DNA of 15,554 nt from Rhodoferax sp. UBA4409 (lineage in GTDB: Bacteria; Pseudomonadota; Gammaproteobacteria; Burkholderiales; Burkholderiaceae_C): positions 1-15,554 of the forward strand of contig DGQR01000058.1 in assembly GCA_002390825.1 (NCBI GenBank), in the 5' to 3' direction. A program made the position numbers and the translations under genes. The stretch's first letter is position 1. The number at the start of each line of letters is the position of its first letter. Shown one piece after another: positions 7,593 to 15,146 of this stretch. The notes under the pieces were generated by a model. That model ran no database searches and was not told the DNA's origin. It saw only the letters and a program-made list of their open reading frames with translations.

Positions 7593-8597
7593 TCACTTCT
7601 GGGCAGCTTCGTAGATGGCGTGCGAATACGCAGCCTTGCCCGGGTCTTTCTTGATCACCGGGTCGCTGCCACCGGCCAGCAACACCTTGACGGTGCGCTC
7701 GTAAGCGGCAGGCTCGAGGTAACCAATCTTCTTGGTACCGGCATTAGTGATCAGCTTGGCTACGTTTTCCATCTGGCGCTTCTGCACCTTCACGCTGGCG
7801 CTGCCAGAGGTGTCTGCAGCCACCACGGCTTTGGCAGCACCTTCAGGGTCTTTGACTGCAGCGTCCCAGCCCTTGAGTGTGGCTTTGAGGAACTTGCCCA
7901 TCTTGGCCACGAAGGCGGGGTCTTTCAGGTTGCCTTCGAGCACGTACAAGCCGTCTTCCAGGGTGGCGACGCCTTCTTTTTCATAGAAGAAAGTGACCAG
8001 ATCTTTCTCCTTCACACCTGCGTCCACCACTTGCCAGTACTCGTTGTAAATCATGGTGGAGATACAGGCGGCCTGGTTTTGCAGCAGCGGGTCGACGTTG
8101 AAGCCTTGCTTCAGGATCTTGATGTCGGAGTCGGTCTTCAGGCCGAGCTTACCCATCCAGTTGAGGAAGGGGTATTCGTTGCCGCCGTACCAGACGCCCA
8201 GGGTCTTGCCCTTGAAGTCTTTGGGGCTCGCTACACCGCTGGCCTTTTTGCAGGTCAGCATCAGGCCGGACTGGTTGAACACCTGGGCCACGTTCACCAA
8301 AGGCACACCGGCTTCACGCGCGGCCAAGGCAGAGGGCATCCAGTCAACCACGATGTCGGCTTGTTTGCCGGCAATCACCTGGGTGGGGGCGATGTCCGGG
8401 CCACCGGGTTTGATGGTCACGTCCAGGCCGGCGTCTTTGTAGAAGCCCTTGGCCGCAGCCATGTAGTAGCCGGCAAACTGGGCCTGGGGCACCCACTTGA
8501 GCTGCACAGTCACCTTGTCGGCAGCGTGGGCGGCAAAGCCTGCAGCAGCCAGCGCCAGAGCCAGCAGGCTCTTGGCACATTGGGAAGAACACATCAT
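7593..8597 (-). CDS. ABC transporter periplasmic binding protein, NMT1/THI5-like
   Basis: A 334-residue protein with a Sec signal peptide (SLLALALAAAGFAAHA, cleavage near residue 25 before ADKVTV). The mature start VTVQLKWVPQAQFAGYYMAAAKGFYKDAG followed by LDVTIKPGGPDI is the hallmark of the NMT1/THI5-like family (COG0715). This family binds hydroxymethylpyrimidine-like, pyrimidine or sulfonate-type ligands. Later family segments include GKQADIVVDWMPSALAARE and GKTLGVWYGGNEYPF. With the RutR-like regulator next to it, a pyrimidine ligand is the best inference. The ATG at 8597 has an excellent ribosome-binding site. It is the last transporter gene of the operon, 54 bases after the second permease. 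The mature protein is full length. Confidence 0.92.
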   Translation of the reverse strand: MMCSSQCAKSLLALALAAAGFAAHAADKVTVQLKWVPQAQFAGYYMAAAKGFYKDAGLDVTIKPGGPDIAPTQVIAGKQADIVVDWMPSALAAREAGVPLVNVAQVFNQSGLMLTCKKASGVASPKDFKGKTLGVWYGGNEYPFLNWMGKLGLKTDSDIKILKQGFNVDPLLQNQAACISTMIYNEYWQVVDAGVKEKDLVTFFYEKEGVATLEDGLYVLEGNLKDPAFVAKMGKFLKATLKGWDAAVKDPEGAAKAVVAADTSGSASVKVQKRQMENVAKLITNAGTKKIGYLEPAAYERTVKVLLAGGSDPVIKKDPGKAAYSHAIYEAAQK

Positions 8598-8603
8598 GGA
8601 AAG

Positions 8604-8609
8604 CTCCTT
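8604..8609 (-). promoter_or_regulatory. Strong ribosome-binding site of the binding-protein gene
   Basis: AAGGAG on the - strand, 6 bases before the ATG at 8597. It is the clearest Shine-Dalgarno in the window and fits the need for more binding protein than permease from one operon. It also fixes the start codon ahead of the second ATG that follows immediately. Confidence 0.8.
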
Positions 8610-8651
8610 CTACGGGTTAATGAAAAATCGCAACACAGACCAAGCGCGGGC

Positions 8652-9539
8652 TCACCCTTCGCGCACCGAGGGATGCCAGAACGCCGCCCGGCGCTCCAAT
8701 GCAACTAGCAAGGCGTAGGCCACCGATCCGGTTACCGCCGCCACCACAATCGCGCCCCAGACCAGCGGCATGTTCATGCGCGCGGCCTCAGTGCTGATGC
8801 GAAAACCCAGGCCCGCCGTGGGCGAACCAAAAAACTCCGCCACGATGGCGCCGATAAGCGCCAAGGTGGCATTCACCTTGAGCGCGCCAAAAATGAAAGG
8901 CAGCGCGGCCGGCAAGCGCAGCGCGAGCAAAGTGCGTGGGTAGCTGGCGGCGTAGCTGTACATCAGCTCGCGCTCCAGCTTGCCGGCGGCCTGCAAGCCC
9001 GCCAGGGTGGACACCAGCATGGGGAAGAAGGTCATGAGCACCACCACCGCCGCTTTGGAGGGCCAGTCAAACCCGAACCACATCACCGCAATGGGCGCCA
9101 CACCCACGAGCGGAATGGCGCTGGTGAGCGAGGCCACCGGCAGCAGGCCGCGCTGCAAAAACGGCATGCGGTCAATCGCCACCGCCACACAAAAGCCCAA
9201 TCCGCAGCCGAGCGCCCAACCGATGAGCACCGCCTTGCCCACGGTTTGCACAAAGTCGCCCCAGAGTTTGGGCGCGTGGTCCCACAGGGCACCCATCACC
9301 AGGCTAGGTGCGGGCAGCAACACGCGAGGTACATCCAGCGCGCGCACCAAAATCTCCCAGAACAGCACCACCCAAGCACCAAACAGGGCCGCGGTGGCCA
9401 TGCCCACCCAGCTGCGACCCTGGATGGCTGCCATGCGGTAGACGCTGTAACCCGCCACCAGGGCCAACAGCACGATGCCGGGCCAGAACCATGGGGCAAC
9501 GCCGGTAGCAACGGTTTCGATTGCGGCTGTATCGCTCAT
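8652..9539 (-). CDS. ABC transporter permease (second in operon)
   Basis: A 295-residue integral membrane protein of the SsuC/TauC/ThiX permease type. It shows about six or seven hydrophobic segments, the first at WPGIVLLALVAGYSVY. The cytoplasmic EAA-type loop that docks on the ATPase is seen as ELMYSYAASYPRTLLALRLP followed by AALPFIFGALKV. The start ATG 9537-9539 overlaps the stop TGA of the preceding permease gene (ATGA), which signals translational coupling. A G-rich ribosome-binding sequence (GGGGGGCGAA) precedes it. The reading frame stays open upstream to 9908, but that stretch is the out-of-frame shadow of the other permease and is excluded. Both permeases probably form a heterodimer. 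Confidence 0.92.
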   Translation of the reverse strand: MSDTAAIETVATGVAPWFWPGIVLLALVAGYSVYRMAAIQGRSWVGMATAALFGAWVVLFWEILVRALDVPRVLLPAPSLVMGALWDHAPKLWGDFVQTVGKAVLIGWALGCGLGFCVAVAIDRMPFLQRGLLPVASLTSAIPLVGVAPIAVMWFGFDWPSKAAVVVLMTFFPMLVSTLAGLQAAGKLERELMYSYAASYPRTLLALRLPAALPFIFGALKVNATLALIGAIVAEFFGSPTAGLGFRISTEAARMNMPLVWGAIVVAAVTGSVAYALLVALERRAAFWHPSVREG

Positions 9540-10525
9540 TTCGCCCCCCGGCTGCGCAACACCAAACGCTCCACACCAGCCACGATACCGGTGAGCGCTA
9601 GACCCAACAGGGCGGACATCACCAACGCCGACCAGATTTGCGTGGTCTGGCCGTAATACGAGCCTGTGAGCAAGCGGGCACCCAAGCCGGCCTGCGCACC
9701 GGTGGGCAACTCCGCCACCATGGCGCCGACCAGACCCGCCGCCACGCCCACCCGCAGTGCGGGAAACAAGAAGGGCAGAGCCGCTGGCAAACGCAGCAAC
9801 CACAGTGATTGCCAGCGCGAGGCGGCGTAGGTGTACATCATCTCGGTTTCTATTTTTTGCGGTGAGCGCAGCCCCTGCACCATGGCCACCGTGACCGGGA
9901 AAAAGCACAGGTACATCGCAATGAATGCTTTAGGCGCAGTGCCTGCAAAACCGAGGCTACCCAGCACCACCAGCACAATAGGCGCAATCGCCAGCACCGG
10001 CACGGTTTGCGAGGCCACGATCCACGGCAGCAAGGCTTTGTCCAGCGTACGGCTGTGCACGATGAGCACCGACAGCAGCAAGCCCAAAGCCGTGCCCATG
10101 GCAAAGCCCAGCAAGGTCGACTGGCCGGTGACGATGACGTGATAGATCAGGTTGCGGGGCGAGTCGATGGGCCATTCGGTAAGGCTCTCATAGAAGTCGA
10201 CGGCCACCTGGTGGGGCGCGGGCACGAGCGGGCGCTCCATGGTCATGGTCGCCTCAAACAACTCCATCTGGGTGTAGCCGGCCTCTTCGTCCAGCACACG
10301 CTCGATGGCGCCTTGCGCGTTCATGCCCCAGGCCGCGCCGTACCAGGCCAGCACCACGGCCAGCAGCACCACCACGACCGGTAGCCAGTCGTGCACGAGT
10401 TTGGCAAACGCCAGCCGAAGGGACTGCAATTTCCCGCCGGGCCGCCCCAAGGGAAATTCGCCCCCTTGGGGGGCAGCGACCCGCGCAGCGGCGGAGCGTG
10501 GGGGCGTGGGCTCAGTGGTGGCCAT
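9536..10525 (-). CDS. ABC transporter permease (first in operon)
   Basis: A 329-residue permease. A hydrophobic segment at about residues 48-66 is followed by a long, probably periplasmic stretch (about 67-125), then further membrane segments. The EAA-type loop is at about 228-252 (MMYTYAASRWQSLWLLRLPA then ALP). It partners the second permease. The ATG at 10525 lies inside the ATPase gene, overlapping its 3' end by 14 bases. Residues about 7-31, rich in Pro, Arg, Gly and Ala, are encoded by copy B of the interspersed repeat and look unlike natural permease sequence. They either form a tolerated cytoplasmic tail, or translation starts further in, for example at TTG 10427-10429. I kept ATG 10525 because it fits coupling with the ATPase gene. 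Confidence 0.88.
   Translation of the reverse strand: MATTEPTPPRSAAARVAAPQGGEFPLGRPGGKLQSLRLAFAKLVHDWLPVVVVLLAVVLAWYGAAWGMNAQGAIERVLDEEAGYTQMELFEATMTMERPLVPAPHQVAVDFYESLTEWPIDSPRNLIYHVIVTGQSTLLGFAMGTALGLLLSVLIVHSRTLDKALLPWIVASQTVPVLAIAPIVLVVLGSLGFAGTAPKAFIAMYLCFFPVTVAMVQGLRSPQKIETEMMYTYAASRWQSLWLLRLPAALPFLFPALRVGVAAGLVGAMVAELPTGAQAGLGARLLTGSYYGQTTQIWSALVMSALLGLALTGIVAGVERLVLRSRGAK
10434..10506. repeat. Copy B of the GC-rich Comamonadaceae repeat, within a permease gene
   Basis: The reverse complement of this 73-base stretch matches copy A (7509-7583) almost throughout; the differences cluster in the segment after the GCCCCC/GGGGGC hairpin. It lies wholly inside the permease reading frame without breaking it. 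The two copies are in opposite orientation, about 2.85 kb apart. Confidence 0.85.
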
Positions 10526-11342
10526 CGGCTAAGGCCTCGCGCACTTCGTGGGCCAGCTCCATAAAAGCCGGCGTATCCCGCAAGCCCAGGTGGCGCTCAT
10601 CGGGCAAGGGGGAGTCAATCACCTTGACGATGCGCCCGGGGCGCGGAGACATCACCACAATTTTGGTGGACAGATAGACCGCTTCCGAGATGCTGTGGGT
10701 CACAAACACCACGGTGCGCCGCTCGCGCTGCCAGAGCTGCTGCAACTGTTCGTTGAGCCGGTCGCGGGTGATCTCGTCCAGCGCACCAAAGGGCTCGTCC
10801 ATCATCAAAATCTTGGGCTCGAAGGACAGCGCCCGCGCAATCGACACGCGCTGCTGCATCCCACCGGATAGCTGCCACGGGTATTTGCCCTCAAAGCCTT
10901 TGAGACCCACGCGCTCCAAGTGCTCGAGGGCAATGGCTTTGGCCTCGGCCCTGCCTTTGCCTTGGATTTGAAGCGGCAGAGTCACGTTGGCCAACACATT
11001 GCGCCAAGGGAACAGCGCGGGTGCCTGGAACACATAACCGTAGGCACGGGCCAGCCGGGCGTCATGCGGGCTCACACCATTGACGAGCACCTCGCCGGAG
11101 CTGATGTGCTCGAGGTCTGCGATCACCCGCATCAGCGTGGTTTTGCCACAACCGGACGGGCCGATCAGGGAGACAAACTCGCCGGCGCGTATATCCAGAT
11201 CGATGTTGGACAGCGCGTGAACCGGTGTATCCGCCGTCTGGTAGATGACGCTGGCATTGCGGACAGCCACCGCGGTGCGGGCAGCGATGGGCGCCGCGGT
11301 ATGGGAGGTGGCCCGGGGGCCTGATGCTTCGGAATGGTTCAT
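10512..11342 (-). CDS. ABC transporter ATPase, SsuB/TauB/ThiZ type
   Basis: A 276-residue nucleotide-binding subunit. All catalytic motifs are present (positions from ATG 11342): Walker A GPSGCGKT at about 61-68, Q-loop in VFQAPALFPW, signature LSGGMQQR at about 158-165, Walker B ILMMDEP at about 178-184, and H-loop VTHSISEA. The sequence LFPWRNVLANVTLPL is typical of the nitrate/sulfonate/pyrimidine subfamily. It powers import through the two permeases. It is the first gene of the - strand operon, downstream of a putative operator and promoter. A GTG two codons upstream (11346-11348) is an alternative start; neither has a good ribosome-binding site. The first ~25 residues are Ala/Thr-rich and precede the fold. 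Confidence 0.92.
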   Translation of the reverse strand: MNHSEASGPRATSHTAAPIAARTAVAVRNASVIYQTADTPVHALSNIDLDIRAGEFVSLIGPSGCGKTTLMRVIADLEHISSGEVLVNGVSPHDARLARAYGYVFQAPALFPWRNVLANVTLPLQIQGKGRAEAKAIALEHLERVGLKGFEGKYPWQLSGGMQQRVSIARALSFEPKILMMDEPFGALDEITRDRLNEQLQQLWQRERRTVVFVTHSISEAVYLSTKIVVMSPRPGRIVKVIDSPLPDERHLGLRDTPAFMELAHEVREALADGHH

Positions 11343-11410
11343 TGGCACACAGTAGCAGGAGTCATGGCTGCACCAAGGATGGGCACAGCCGCCGATTCAA
11401 CCGTCACAAG

Positions 11411-11426
11411 TTAACCAAACGGTCAA
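11411..11426. promoter_or_regulatory. Putative RutR-type operator
   Basis: TTAACCAAACGGTCAA matches the E. coli RutR site TTGACCA-NN-TGGTCAA at 12 of 14 fixed positions. It lies about 70 bases before the ATPase start. It sits just downstream of the putative sigma-54 element and abuts a TATAAC box (11432-11427, - strand), which is a repressor position. A RutR-like regulator is encoded in the same locus. The match was found by eye. Confidence 0.6.
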
Positions 11427-11442
11427 GTTATAGACCCATCCT

Positions 11443-11458
11443 AGCCAGTTCCGTGCCA
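11443..11458 (-). promoter_or_regulatory. Putative sigma-54 (-24/-12) promoter
   Basis: The - strand reads TGGCACGGAACTGGCT, against the consensus TGGCACG-N4-TTGCW. Only one defined position differs, and the GG and GC dinucleotides have the correct spacing. Transcription would start near 11432, heading into the ATPase gene. A sigma-70 promoter using TATAAC at 11432-11427 is the alternative, but I see no -35 box at the right distance. A weak NtrC-like sequence (TGCACCAAGGATGGGCA, 11369-11385) lies in the leader rather than upstream. Confidence 0.5.
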
Positions 11459-11491
11459 AACCTATTACGGGGTTTGTACGGGGCCTGTGTT

Positions 11492-12133
11492 TCAAACCTT
11501 GTCCGGGGGAGCGCCTATGGGCTGCAGACGGCCAAGCTTGTGGGCCAGCTCGATGGCCGAACTCACCCCCATTTTTTCGAAGATGTTGGCGCGGTGAAAC
11601 TCCACCGTGCGCGGAGTGATGCCCAAATGATCGGCAATGTTCTTGTTGTAGTGCCCCAGGATGAGCTGGTCCAGCACCTCGCGCTCACGGGGGCTCAGCG
11701 AAGCCAGTGCATAGCGCAGGCGGTGCGCCTCTTGATTGGCGTTGCCGTGTGCCGCTGCGGCGGCCAGAGCCTGCTCGACACGGTCGACCAGCACATTGTC
11801 TTGAAACGGTTTTTCCAGAAAGTCCCAGGCCCCGTTTTTCACAGCGGCTACTGCCGTGCCCACATCGCCATTGCCCGTCAAAAACAACACGGGCCAGGGG
11901 CAGGCCAATGCTTTGAGTTGCTCAAACACCTGGAGACCGGTCATGGGCACCATCCGGATGTCGAGCAGCACCACAGCCTGCTCCCACACACCGGCGCGGG
12001 CTTTGACCGAGTCGATAAACGGCGGGCCGCTGTCCCAGGTGGTGGCTTTGTGGCCCCGTGAGTCAAACAACCATGCCAAGCCCTCGCGCATGTCGGCGTC
12101 GTCATCAACGATGTAAATGGCTGCAGTGCTCAC
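11492..12133 (-). CDS. FixJ/LuxR-type response regulator, DctR-like
   Basis: A 213-residue two-domain regulator. The receiver domain (about 5-120) has the acidic pocket DDD at 10-12, phospho-acceptor D58 (LLDIR), T86 and K108 (EKPF). A linker leads to a LuxR/FixJ-type helix-turn-helix (about 145-205: LSPREREVLDQL, KNIADHLGITPRTVEFHRANI). Phosphorylation by the neighbouring kinase would control DNA binding. This pairing next to a DctP-type gene matches the DctS/DctR arrangement of Rhodobacter capsulatus, so C4-dicarboxylate or related acid control is inferred. The start is GTG 12131-12133, with AGAAAGG (12139-12145) five bases before it. It lies 19 bases after the kinase stop, in one operon. 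No T-rich terminator hairpin is seen downstream. Confidence 0.9.
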   Translation of the reverse strand: MSTAAIYIVDDDADMREGLAWLFDSRGHKATTWDSGPPFIDSVKARAGVWEQAVVLLDIRMVPMTGLQVFEQLKALACPWPVLFLTGNGDVGTAVAAVKNGAWDFLEKPFQDNVLVDRVEQALAAAAAHGNANQEAHRLRYALASLSPREREVLDQLILGHYNKNIADHLGITPRTVEFHRANIFEKMGVSSAIELAHKLGRLQPIGAPPDKV

Positions 12134-12152
12134 AGGTGCCTTTCTGGGGGGC

Positions 12153-14078
12153 CTATTGTGCCGCCAGCGGCAAACTGACCGTAAACCGTGCGCCCCCTAG
12201 CTCCGGTGCACGGTCTACCACGATGCGCCCGTGGTGGGCCTCGACGATCGAGCGGCAAATCGGCAAGCCCATGCCCATGCCGCCTTCTTTGCTGCTGTAA
12301 AACGCATCAAAAATGTGCGCCTGGTTTTCATCGGGCACCCCCGGCCCGTTGTCCGACACGCTGAGCTGCGCCCACTCCCCCTCCACCAGCAAGGCCACAT
12401 GCACTTGCGGTGTATCCGAGTGCGCTTGGGCGGCCTCTTGGGCGTTTGTGAGCAGGTTGTTGAGCAGGTGTTCGATCAGCAGCTCATCCGCCTTGACCCA
12501 CACCGGTGCGAGCTCGGGCATGGCGTGGGGTGCCATGCTCTGGAGTACCGGCACCAGATCAAGCCGCTGCAAGGAAATTTCGCGCCGGCGGGCGATGGCG
12601 TTGACCCGCTGAATGATGCGGCCGGCGCGCTCCGCGAGACCGGCGATACGTTGCACCACAGGCGCCGTCTCATCAGGGCTGATGCGTCCGTCTTTCAACC
12701 GGTTCAGCAAGCCGGTGGCAAAACTGCTGAGGGCGCCGAGCGGCTGGTTGAGTTCATGGGCCAGGGTCGACGCCACCTCGCCCACGGCCACCAGACGGCC
12801 TGTGGCCTCCAGACGCTCCTGCTGCTGCAAGGCAACGGCTTGCGCCCGCTTGCGTTCGCTGATGTCCAGGACCGAGCTCATCCAGCCAATGTGCGCACCA
12901 GTGTCTGTGTGCAGTGGGGCTTCGTGGATCAACACATCCAACAAATGGCCGTCCCGGTGCTGGAACTGCACCTCGACACCGTCGATCTGCGTGCCATGGG
13001 CCAGGATGTCGCGGTGCACTTGCTCAATGTGACTGTCATTGCCCTTGGGCCAATACGGCATGGGTGCCGAGACGCCCACCAGCGCCTCCGCCGGGTAGCC
13101 CACCAGGCGGCAAAACGCCTCGTTGACATACAGCACCCGGCCTGCCATGTCCCACGCCCGCAGGCCAATGGTGACCGAGTTCTCCATGGCGGTGCGCAGA
13201 GCCACCTCGGCCTGCAAACGCGCCTGCACTTGCTGGCGCTTCTGGATATCGCGCCGCAGCGCCCACAGGCTCACCAGCATGCCGCCTAAAAACACCATGG
13301 CCACCAACAAAAAAATACGCGGCACGGTGGCGGGTTGCCCTTGGATCGGTGTGACCTCCAGGTACACATCGGTACCCGCGAGATTCATGGCAGCACGGAA
13401 TGGCTTGAATGAAGAGGGCTCTGCCGGCACCGCTCCCTCGTCAAGTACCAGGCGCACTTGGTGCGAGCGGGCAAACCACTCCGGCACCAAGCCGTAAACA
13501 GCGGTGTCGAGTGACAAAGCAGCCACGTAATTGCCAACAAAATAGCCCCGCTCAAAATACGGCACCGCCAGCCACACCACCGGAAGCAAAGCGCCATCGG
13601 CCGCCCGCATCGGGCCCCCATAGGCGGAGCGGCGCAGCCCTCGCGCGGTGTCATTCATAGTGGCGAGCGCCTGAGCATTCAGGGGATGGCGGGACTCATC
13701 CACTTGCCACAAACCCGGCGGGGCGTTCAGGGGGGCGCCCACCCAGCCTTGGGCCAACAACACACCGGGCTCGCGCCACAGCAAGCCCCCTTGCACATCC
13801 GCCGACTGGCGCGCAGCGACCCGCAAGTCCTCTTCGAGGCGGCGGAAGTGAAACTGCACACTCTGCTCCAGCCACTGGGCATCCGCAGCCCTGCGCCGGG
13901 TGTCCTCTTCCGATTCAAAGTGCTGGAGGTACAGCACCAGCGCAATCACAGAACCCACCACCAAGGCCAGGAAACCCGACAGCCACACCCCGGGCCAGCG
14001 GCTACGGCTCCCTGTGCCTGTGCCGCTTTCGCGCAAGGCAGCAAAGTTCAAAGCAGCGGACGGGTTGCGCTCAGGCAT
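12153..14078 (-). CDS. Membrane sensor histidine kinase with PAS domain, DctS-like
   Basis: A 641-residue kinase. Membrane segment 1 is at about 29-52; a periplasmic sensing domain covers about 53-253; membrane segment 2 is at about 255-274. A PAS domain lies at about 293-405 (YVNEAFCRLVGYPAEALVG, ending with the PAC-like MSSVLDISERKRAQ). The dimerisation/phosphotransfer region has H441 in LAHELNQPLGALSSF. The ATPase domain has the N-box (LLNNLLTNAQEA, 538-549), G1 DNGPG (576-580) and G2 GGMGMGL (599-605). All catalytic residues are present. It probably senses an organic acid outside the cytoplasm, perhaps together with the divergent DctP protein, and phosphorylates the regulator encoded downstream. 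The frame stays open to 14366, but that part is antisense to the DctP gene. ATG 14078 was chosen; its ribosome-binding site is poor. Confidence 0.9.
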   Translation of the reverse strand: MPERNPSAALNFAALRESGTGTGSRSRWPGVWLSGFLALVVGSVIALVLYLQHFESEEDTRRRAADAQWLEQSVQFHFRRLEEDLRVAARQSADVQGGLLWREPGVLLAQGWVGAPLNAPPGLWQVDESRHPLNAQALATMNDTARGLRRSAYGGPMRAADGALLPVVWLAVPYFERGYFVGNYVAALSLDTAVYGLVPEWFARSHQVRLVLDEGAVPAEPSSFKPFRAAMNLAGTDVYLEVTPIQGQPATVPRIFLLVAMVFLGGMLVSLWALRRDIQKRQQVQARLQAEVALRTAMENSVTIGLRAWDMAGRVLYVNEAFCRLVGYPAEALVGVSAPMPYWPKGNDSHIEQVHRDILAHGTQIDGVEVQFQHRDGHLLDVLIHEAPLHTDTGAHIGWMSSVLDISERKRAQAVALQQQERLEATGRLVAVGEVASTLAHELNQPLGALSSFATGLLNRLKDGRISPDETAPVVQRIAGLAERAGRIIQRVNAIARRREISLQRLDLVPVLQSMAPHAMPELAPVWVKADELLIEHLLNNLLTNAQEAAQAHSDTPQVHVALLVEGEWAQLSVSDNGPGVPDENQAHIFDAFYSSKEGGMGMGLPICRSIVEAHHGRIVVDRAPELGGARFTVSLPLAAQ

Positions 14079-14117
14079 GGTGAAGGTGAAATCAAAGGCA
14101 CTCGCATAATAGCGGCC

Positions 14118-15146
14118 ATGCCCTCGAGCCCCTCCCCCGCGCTGACACGGCGCCACTGTTTGCAGCTGGCTGCAGCCATTGGTGCGACCAATACGGCGCC
14201 CAGGGTTTGGGGTGCGCCTTCGATCACGGTACGCCTGTCCCATGTCGTAGCGCGGGACACCCCCAAAGGCATGGCGCTGGAACGCTTCCGCGCCCTGACC
14301 GAAGAGCGCAGCCAAGGGCGCTTGCGGGTTCAGATTTACCCCCAGGGCCAGCTTTATGGCGACCATGACGAGATGCAGGCCCTGCAGCTCGGTGCGGTCG
14401 ACATGGTGGCTCCCTCTTTGTCCAAGTTCGGCCCCATCGGCTTCCCGGAGTTCGAGTTGTTCGACCTGCCCTTTTTGTTCGACACCCTGGAGGCCGTGCG
14501 CCGCCTCACGCGTGGCAAAGTGGGCAAGACCTTGCTGGACAGCTTGCAGCGACAGCGGCTATCCGGCTTGGGGTTTTTTGACAACGGCTTCAAGCACATG
14601 AGTGCGAACCGGCCTTTGCTGGAGCCCCGCGACTTTGTCGGTCTGCGCATGCGGGTGCAGGCCTCCCGGGTGATCGCACAGCAAATGCGCGCTTGGGGCG
14701 CATGGCCTGTGACCCTGCCCTTCAGCGAAACCCGACGAGCCTTGGAGACCGGGGTGGTCGACGGCACCGAGAACCCGGTGTCCAACTTCTGGACCCAGGG
14801 CATGCAAGCGGTACAGAGCGACTTGAGCCTGACGACCCATGGCTACCTGGGCTACGCAGTCGTCACCCACCAGCGCTTCTGGGAGAACCTCCCGGCAGGC
14901 GATCGCCGCATCATGCAAGGCGCGCTCGAAGACGCGCTGGTGTTCGGCAATGAAATTGCAGACGCACAAAACGACAAAGCACTCGCAGCGCTGCACCTGA
15001 CGGGCGCAGCCCACATCCATAACCCGACCCCTGCGCAAACCCGGCTCCTCAAGAACGCATCAAAGCCGGTGCACGCCGAGCTGGCGGCCCGTATCGGGCA
15101 GGACTGGTTGCGCACCGTACAAAACGCCCTCCCCAAAGGGGCATAG
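14118..15146 (+). CDS. TRAP-type periplasmic binding protein, DctP family
   Basis: A 342-residue protein. The N-terminus TRRHCLQLAAAIGA resembles a Tat signal (twin Arg 11-12), cleaved near WGA at about 33. Family features: YPQGQLYGDHDEMQALQLGAVDM at about 74-96, FDLPFLF at 115-121, GLRMRVQ at 175-181 with the conserved ligand-binding Arg at about R179, and VVDGTENP at about 213-220. DctP proteins bind carboxylates such as malate, succinate or 2-oxo acids. It is divergent from the sensor kinase, with only 39 bases between the start codons. A CATAAT box (14105-14110) just before the ATG would give a very short or leaderless mRNA. The next gene encodes TctB rather than DctQ/DctM. The frame extends upstream to 13686, which is antisense to the kinase and excluded. 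Confidence 0.92.
   Translation: MPSSPSPALTRRHCLQLAAAIGATNTAPRVWGAPSITVRLSHVVARDTPKGMALERFRALTEERSQGRLRVQIYPQGQLYGDHDEMQALQLGAVDMVAPSLSKFGPIGFPEFELFDLPFLFDTLEAVRRLTRGKVGKTLLDSLQRQRLSGLGFFDNGFKHMSANRPLLEPRDFVGLRMRVQASRVIAQQMRAWGAWPVTLPFSETRRALETGVVDGTENPVSNFWTQGMQAVQSDLSLTTHGYLGYAVVTHQRFWENLPAGDRRIMQGALEDALVFGNEIADAQNDKALAALHLTGAAHIHNPTPAQTRLLKNASKPVHAELAARIGQDWLRTVQNALPKGA

Noticed and set aside
7341..8708. 455-codon open frame on the + strand
   Set aside because: It is antisense to the regulator and binding-protein genes, runs through a repeat and shows no family motif. Long antisense frames are common in GC-rich DNA.
9540..9908. N-terminal extension of the second permease up to 9908
   Set aside because: The extra residues are an out-of-frame reading of the first permease, rich in Gly and Arg. 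The ATGA overlap at 9536-9539 gives a proper start.
11369..11385. NtrC binding site TGCACCAAGGATGGGCA
   Set aside because: Only one half-site is good, and it lies downstream of the predicted start rather than at a usual upstream enhancer position. Kept only as a weak note.
11457..11476. CAAACC/GGTTTG hairpin as terminator of the response-regulator gene
   Set aside because: Only six weak pairs and no T-tract on the - strand; it also overlaps the putative promoter.
12231..13289. 352-codon open frame on the + strand
   Set aside because: Antisense to the histidine kinase, rich in His, Arg and Gln, with no recognisable domain.
13686..14117. N-terminal extension of the DctP protein from 13686
   Set aside because: Antisense to the kinase periplasmic domain. 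ATG 14118 starts a Tat-like signal peptide.
14079..14366. N-terminal extension of the histidine kinase up to 14366
   Set aside because: Antisense to the DctP signal peptide and mature start, with no domain similarity. ATG 14078 directly precedes the cytoplasmic tail and first membrane segment.
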